From: Myxococcota bacterium
Lineage (GTDB): Bacteria > Myxococcota_C > UBA6777
Length of the DNA: 8,484 bases
Direction: 5' to 3'
Assembly (NCBI GenBank): GCA_963169055.1
Contig: CAUJFU010000383.1
Coordinates: 1-8,484, forward strand
The translations under genes were made by a program, and so were the position numbers. How positions within the stretch are numbered: the stretch's first letter is position 1; every line of letters begins with the position of its first letter. Below are positions 5,901 through 8,484 of the stretch, one piece after another. Under the pieces are notes generated by a model, which saw only the letters and a program-made list of their open reading frames with translations, was not told the DNA's origin and made no database searches.

Positions 5901-7658
5901 GCAGGTGCTGTGGGCGAAGGTCCGATTCAATTTGTCTCAAAAAGCCGCAGCGTGATGCTCTACGGCACCACCTACGACAACGGCTACGGCGGATCGATCG
6001 CTCTTTCCGCCGGAAGCTACGGCGTGATTATGCGCTCTTCAAATAGCGGCACGACATGGGCTGCCGTCCCCACACCGACCACCAACACGCTTTATGCGAT
6101 CAGCCTAGCTGATAGCGTCGCAGTCGCCGTGGGTTCAAGCGGTACGATCTTGCGCTCGTCGGATGGTGGGATCTCTTGGACAGCCGTGACCAGCCCGACC
6201 ACCAACACGCTTTACGGTGTGTCTGTGTACGAAACAGGGACGAGCACTTACACAGCGATCGCGGTGGGATCGGGGGGAACGATCTTGCGTTCCACAGATA
6301 ACGGGGCGACGTGGGTGTCCGTGTCGAGTCCCACCACTTCGCTGCTTTATGCGGTCTCGCTCAAAAGCTCGACCGCAATCGCCGTCGGTTCGGGGGGCGT
6401 GGTGATCCGTTCGACCACAACGGGGACTTCGTGGGCGACTGTATCGAGTTCGACGACTTCCACGCTGTATGGGGTCTATCTCTATGACATCGGCAGTACC
6501 GCGATCGCGGTGGGAACCAGTGGCCGCGTCATCCGTTCGATCAATGGGGGGAGTTCGTGGACGACCGTCACCACACCCACCACCAGCACGTTGCGTGCGG
6601 TGTCGATCGACTTTGGCGGTGCTGTTGCGGTCGGCACGTCGGGAACCATCGTTCGCTCGGGGGATAGCGGCAGCACATGGTCGGTCGTCCCCAATCCTAC
6701 ACCCGTAAGCACTTGGCTCTATGGTGTGTTTCGCAACTATGCGACCTCCAACTATATCGCTGCTGGAGAATATGGCCTGATCCTGCGCACTGCCGATTAT
6801 GGGGCAACATGGACAGTCGCCTCACCTTCGATCGGTGTGCTGCGCTCCGTCACACAAAGCGGCAGCAATAACTTTGCCGCAGCGGGTTTTGCAAGCAATC
6901 TTGTGCGCAGCAACGACAATGGTGCTTCGTGGTCGGATGCTTCGGCTACGGATGGTTCGTTTTATGGGATCGATGCAAGCAACGGCACACCCGCAACGCT
7001 GATCGCCGTCGGAACATCAGGCTTGATCCAACGTTCGACCGATAGCGGCGCAACGTGGTCTTCGGTGACAGCGCCCACGACATCGAGTCTGTACGCCGTC
7101 TCAGCCCAAAGCACCAGCGGGTTTGTGGTCGTCGGAGCCTCAGGAACCATCCATTACAGCAGCAATAACGGCGTCTCTTGGTCTACACGCACTTCGAGCG
7201 TGACCAACACGCTCAACGGCGTACATTGTCTTTCGACCCGTTGTTTGGCCGTCGGTTCAAGCGGAGCCATCGTGCTTTCCACCGATAGCACCGCCAATGT
7301 CTGGAGCCGATCGACCAACCCCAACACCGACACGCTGTACGCTGTCGCCCAATACTCCGCGACTAGCGCGGTGGCGGTGGGGTCGTTTGGTCGGATCTTG
7401 TGGAGCGGAAACGGCGGCGTGTCGTGGACCCCCCTCACCAGCCCAACCGCCAACACTCTCTATACCGTCGTCTCTGCCGGAAATGGCCGTTATCTGGCCG
7501 CAGATAGCGCAGGCGTGGTCATCGCCTCTTCGGACGGGCAAGAGTGGCACATATTCTCTCCTTCTCTCGGAAATAGTCTCTATGGCCTTGATATCCTCGG
7601 CAACTTTGGCGCAGGCGTCGGCACCGACCGCCTCTTCCTTCGCGTGACACTTCCATAA
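2928..7658 (+). CDS. Giant lipoprotein: MopE-type Cys/Asp repeats fused to an Asp-box beta-propeller array
   Basis: Predicted 1576-residue exported lipoprotein, probably displayed on the cell surface. The start at 2928 gives MRRLIGL, a hydrophobic core and lipobox LVAC with Cys22 lipidated. Residues 26-45 form a short Cys motif (CKFDGDC...CESGKC). Residues 65-712 hold ten motifs of the form C-N-G-x-D-D-D-C-D-G-x-x-D (starting at 112, 178, 245, 310, 372, 437, 502, 564, 622, 695), the putative metal-binding motif named after MopE, alternating with Cys-rich linkers such as CYTGPEGT...CKGG. The Asp clusters probably bind a divalent cation and the Cys probably form disulfides. Residues 713-1576 switch to Gly/Ser/Thr-rich blades with S-x-D-x-G-x-x-W Asp boxes and AVGSSGTILRS strands, resembling YCF48/HCF136 and BNR propellers. 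This half has only two Cys (1434, 1439). No enzyme active site is visible. A role in adhesion, glycan or protein binding is inferred from architecture alone. Confidence 0.92.
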   Translation: MRRLIGLCGMVVLFWMVGLVACGDPECKFDGDCVGVNSLCESGKCVKPSTPDASEVIPETNPTECQDGNFRRCYTGPEGTEGVGPCKGGRQRCQNGKWGACEGESLPKTEECNQIDDNCNGLVDEGCACKQDEAQPCYPGPTETRANLPCKAGVQRCQSDGTWGKSCEGASLPSKETCNGIDDDCNGKIDDIAACACKESQTAPCYTGPEKTAGIGICKKGTMTCQADGTWGACVDAIPPSGEDCNGKDDDCDGVVDNKCDCIPGQKEECYTGPDGTGGKGICKKGSRTCDTGGKWSPCDGEIKPAPEECNGKDDDCDGQIDNGMQAPPCDKQQGVCAGSKKECKGAQGWAVCDAVAYQKTDPNYEETETKCDNLDNNCDGQIDENLRRSCYSGTGGCRLQGNTYLCEGVCAAGSQTCTAGRWGTCAGEVLPDRELCNGKDDDCDGQVDNNCLCVPGQTRKCYDGPANTQGIGLCKEGDQTCVSIGTWGVCQGAIKPIAEICNGQDDDCNGQIDDGLLGPPCSKTTGACAGARQICAGAAGWRDCTDAQYKAHNPAYEATEVSCDNIDNDCDGTVDQGVSRSCYAGPSGTANVGICREGTQTCISGAWGSCVGQTLPRTEDCANNVDDDCNGQVDECRECNVGQTRACYTGGAGCVLVGANYQCTGTCRTGSEGCVAGRWSGTCNGQAGPVIESCDWNDNDCDGKIDNNGACLYSNWNGLSFPTGTQGAVFVDPQIGVAFGSNGNIWRTVNSGGVWATVSSNSANNLLAAASSTAGLLVIVGGSGEILLSRDKGASFTKVSSGTTATLRAVTYTTGNFIAVGDGGTVAVSQDGGTTWTLSTQASGQALFGVSSRSETSGTVVAVGNNGSIVRSTDSGVSWASQTSPTTNHLRAVAWTSFSDVVAVGVGGTVVRSSDSGVVWGRITFADTVTLTHAISPGGGTLAIAASGSSDYYLSQDHGVMFTKRPLGSSGSYTAIALRSPTALLAIRSGAGAVGEGPIQFVSKSRSVMLYGTTYDNGYGGSIALSAGSYGVIMRSSNSGTTWAAVPTPTTNTLYAISLADSVAVAVGSSGTILRSSDGGISWTAVTSPTTNTLYGVSVYETGTSTYTAIAVGSGGTILRSTDNGATWVSVSSPTTSLLYAVSLKSSTAIAVGSGGVVIRSTTTGTSWATVSSSTTSTLYGVYLYDIGSTAIAVGTSGRVIRSINGGSSWTTVTTPTTSTLRAVSIDFGGAVAVGTSGTIVRSGDSGSTWSVVPNPTPVSTWLYGVFRNYATSNYIAAGEYGLILRTADYGATWTVASPSIGVLRSVTQSGSNNFAAAGFASNLVRSNDNGASWSDASATDGSFYGIDASNGTPATLIAVGTSGLIQRSTDSGATWSSVTAPTTSSLYAVSAQSTSGFVVVGASGTIHYSSNNGVSWSTRTSSVTNTLNGVHCLSTRCLAVGSSGAIVLSTDSTANVWSRSTNPNTDTLYAVAQYSATSAVAVGSFGRILWSGNGGVSWTPLTSPTANTLYTVVSAGNGRYLAADSAGVVIASSDGQEWHIFSPSLGNSLYGLDILGNFGAGVGTDRLFLRVTLP
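3261..5063 (+). repeat. Ten MopE-like DDDCDG motifs with three linker types
   Basis: Protein-level repeats at 58-73 residue spacing (residues 112-712 of the giant lipoprotein). Linkers fall into three types. A carries CYTGP...C-K-x-G...GxWGxC...P. B carries PPC...GxCAG...GW...C...PxYExTE. C carries a Cys-rich GTGGC/GAGC...Y-x-C...GRW segment. Counting the linker in front of each motif, the order is A A A A B C A B A C. The Asp-rich loops resemble calcium-type loops; PF11617 calls them putative metal-binding (MopE). Confidence 0.85.
5067..7655 (+). repeat. Array of about 41-residue Asp-box propeller blades (19 clear, 1 decayed, 1 split)
   Basis: The aromatic residue ending each Asp box falls at residues 756, 797, 837, 880, 921, 963, 1044, 1084, 1129, 1169, 1211, 1251, 1295, 1335, 1377, 1418, 1459, 1500 and 1540 of the giant lipoprotein. 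Spacing is 40-45 except for one double gap of 81, which holds a decayed unit. Typical blade core: AVGSSGTILRSSDGGISW followed by a TSPTTNTLYGV linker. The half-unit at the C-terminus and the SNW at residue 717 look like the two parts of one more blade. Confidence 0.85.
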
Positions 7659-7733
7659 ACGCCGTTGCTTTGGGCGGGTCTAAACAGAGATGTTTCTCGA
7701 TAGGAGGGACTTTTCTCTCGGAGATCGTATGAT
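7659..7733. other. Convergent intergenic gap with a weak hairpin
   Basis: 75 bp between the stop of the giant lipoprotein and the stop of the stress protein gene. A 6-bp stem with one G-U pair and a 4-nt loop lies at 7704-7719 (GAGGGA / TCTCTC). No T-run follows on either strand, so it is at best a weak bidirectional terminator. Confidence 0.3.
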
Positions 7734-8198
7734 TTATGCGGGAACGTCGGGGGAACGGAGGGTGAGGACGGGGCATGTTGCTTGGCGAACGACGCGCTCG
7801 GCGGTGCTACCGAGGAAGAGGTGTTTGAGTCCTGTGCGGCCTTGGGTACCCATGACGATCAGGTCGATGCCGAGGTGCTCGGCTTTGTGAAGGATCACAC
7901 GGTAGGGGAGACCGGCTTCAACGATCTCTTCGACGTCCAGCCCTGCGCTGGTGACTTGGTTTGCGAAGTCGTCGAGGTTTTGTCGGCAGCTTTCGCGCAG
8001 ATAGTCTTCGAGGCTGATCAAGGGGCCTTCTTGGCCTGCGCGGATCATCGCTTCGGTCGATAACTCTGCGGGTACGTCGATGACATGGAGCAGATAGAGC
8101 TTGGCTCCAAAAGCTGCGCCCAGATCTTTTGCGTAATCAAGGGCTTTTTGGGAACAAGTCGAAAAGTCGGTTGCGACGAGGATCTTTTGGAGCTTCAT
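7734..8198 (-). CDS. UspA-family universal stress protein
   Basis: Small cytoplasmic alpha/beta protein of 154 residues, the usual length for a single-domain universal stress protein; these act, usually as dimers, in stress survival and often bind ATP. Seen: the N-terminal strand KILVATDFS with Asp11, the central IDLIVMGTQGRTG, and the ATP-binding signature G-x2-G-x9-G-S (G117, G120, G130, S131), followed by AERVVRQATCPVLTLR. All signature positions are present, so this is an ATP-binding type by family knowledge. The ATG at 8198-8196 is chosen over a longer in-frame opening because GGGAGA lies 7 nt upstream and the family fold begins exactly there. It is convergent with the giant lipoprotein and has its own upstream region with a candidate FNR-like site. 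There is no second Usp domain. Confidence 0.95.
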   Translation of the reverse strand: MKLQKILVATDFSTCSQKALDYAKDLGAAFGAKLYLLHVIDVPAELSTEAMIRAGQEGPLISLEDYLRESCRQNLDDFANQVTSAGLDVEEIVEAGLPYRVILHKAEHLGIDLIVMGTQGRTGLKHLFLGSTAERVVRQATCPVLTLRSPDVPA

Positions 8199-8205
8199 GC
8201 AAAAA

Positions 8206-8211
8206 TCTCCC
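8206..8211 (-). promoter_or_regulatory. Ribosome binding site of the universal stress protein gene
   Basis: GGGAGA on the minus strand, 7 nt before the ATG at 8198-8196. It supports the 154-residue product over the longer reading. Confidence 0.65.
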
Positions 8212-8270
8212 TGCGTTGGCGCTTTGGGCGCGGTGGCGGATGGCTTTGACGAACAGCCGACGCTCTGGTT

Positions 8271-8286
8271 TTGTGGTGTAGCACAA
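8271..8286. promoter_or_regulatory. Dyad TTGTG-N6-CACAA overlapping the presumed -10 of the stress protein gene
   Basis: A perfect 5-bp inverted repeat with a 6-bp spacer, between the FNR-like box and the gene. Its position over the presumed promoter would suit a repressor or a second CRP/FNR-type regulator. Short dyads arise by chance, so this is weak. Confidence 0.25.
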
Positions 8287-8301
8287 GCGCTCTTTGTTGT
8301 C

Positions 8302-8315
8302 GTGATGTATATCAA
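8302..8315 (-). promoter_or_regulatory. FNR/ANR-like box upstream of the universal stress protein gene
   Basis: On the minus strand the site reads TTGAT-ATAC-ATCAC. The FNR/ANR consensus is TTGAT-N4-ATCAA, so 9 of 10 defined bases match. Its centre is about 110 bp upstream of the start codon. A weak -10-like TACACC at 8280-8275, preceded by TG, would put the box near -41, the class II activator position. Usp genes are known FNR/ANR targets in several proteobacteria. CRP-family relatives with similar half-sites are an alternative. Confidence 0.45.
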
Positions 8316-8484
8316 ACAGGAGTGATGCAGTTGCCAAAAAAAGCCGTGTTCGCGAGCGCCCAAGCGACAGGGTCGTTGTCTCGAAAAACCTGCGATCTGT
8401 TCGCAAATTCGGGGTCATGGGGCGACTGTCCCTTGTGGGGCGTGGGGTGAAACTCCACAAAGCTTATACGAAATCCGAGTGATG
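8316..8484. other. Right-edge region without a recognised gene
   Basis: Upstream of the FNR-like box I see no supported coding sequence on either strand; the open frames here lack ribosome sites and any recognisable protein. A 6-bp inverted repeat (TTGTGG at 8433-8438, CCACAA at 8455-8460) has a 16-nt loop and no T-run. The window ends in an ATG without a convincing ribosome site. Confidence 0.4.

Noticed and set aside
6075-6214. Identical 20-bp stretches at 6075-6094 and 6195-6214
   Set aside because: They encode the same inter-blade linker exactly 40 codons apart, and the flanks are diverged. Ordinary repeat-protein homology, no mobile element.
5757-6508. Four GCGATCGC palindromes (5757, 5853, 6255, 6501), reminiscent of cyanobacterial HIP1
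   Set aside because: Most sit on the recurring Ala-Ile-Ala codons of the blades, so codon reuse explains them.
5295-7550. Open frames on both strands across the propeller half
   Set aside because: Same cause: periodic repeats keep several frames open. The plus frame carries clear Asp boxes, so the others are shadows.
8433-8460. Inverted repeat TTGTGG...CCACAA near the right edge as a terminator
   Set aside because: Only 6 bp with a 16-nt loop and no T-run on either strand.
8137-8460. 107-residue minus-strand frame overlapping the start of the stress gene
   Set aside because: It lies in a different frame from the clear Usp protein, has no motif, and would cover the FNR-like box.

Overview
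The window looks like chromosomal DNA from a Gram-negative bacterium with a moderately high GC content. It is probably a deltaproteobacterial-type lineage such as Myxococcota or Bradymonadota. That placement is inferred from a very large secreted lipoprotein built of MopE-type Cys/Asp repeats and Asp-box propeller blades, a type IV pilus / type II secretion prepilin peptidase, and TTG starts. No sequence search was possible, so the taxonomy is tentative.

Layout, left to right. Positions 1-956 (minus) hold a prepilin peptidase (PilD/GspO family). It starts at a TTG behind a strong ribosome binding site and runs off the left edge with an unusual Ser/Thr/Pro-rich C-terminal tail encoded by a 27-bp tandem repeat. 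Just upstream on the same strand, 1021-2034 encodes a lipoprotein that looks like a peptidase-MA-type protein without its zinc motif. These two genes probably form an operon. A compact divergent region with a perfect 6-bp inverted repeat separates them from a plus-strand gene (2107-2784) for a single-pass membrane protein with a Cys-rich, possibly OB-like domain of unknown function.

After a 143-bp gap comes the dominant gene, 2928-7658 (plus), for a 1576-residue lipoprotein. Its N-terminal half carries ten MopE-like DDDCDG motifs separated by three types of Cys-rich linker. Its C-terminal half is an array of about 41-residue Asp-box (BNR/YCF48-like) blades: 19 clear, one decayed, and one apparently split between the two ends of the array. 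The total of 21 would fit three seven-bladed propellers.

A convergent 75-bp gap follows, then a UspA-family universal stress protein (7734-8198, minus). Its upstream region holds a near-perfect FNR/ANR-like box and an adjacent dyad.

Functionally, the left and centre of the window concern the cell envelope: pilin/pseudopilin maturation, two lipoproteins and a membrane-anchored protein. The stress protein appears to be an independent unit, possibly oxygen-regulated. I see no mobile element, tRNA, rRNA or CRISPR. The strongest candidates for something undescribed are the giant MopE/propeller lipoprotein and the metal-site-less peptidase-like lipoprotein beside pilD.
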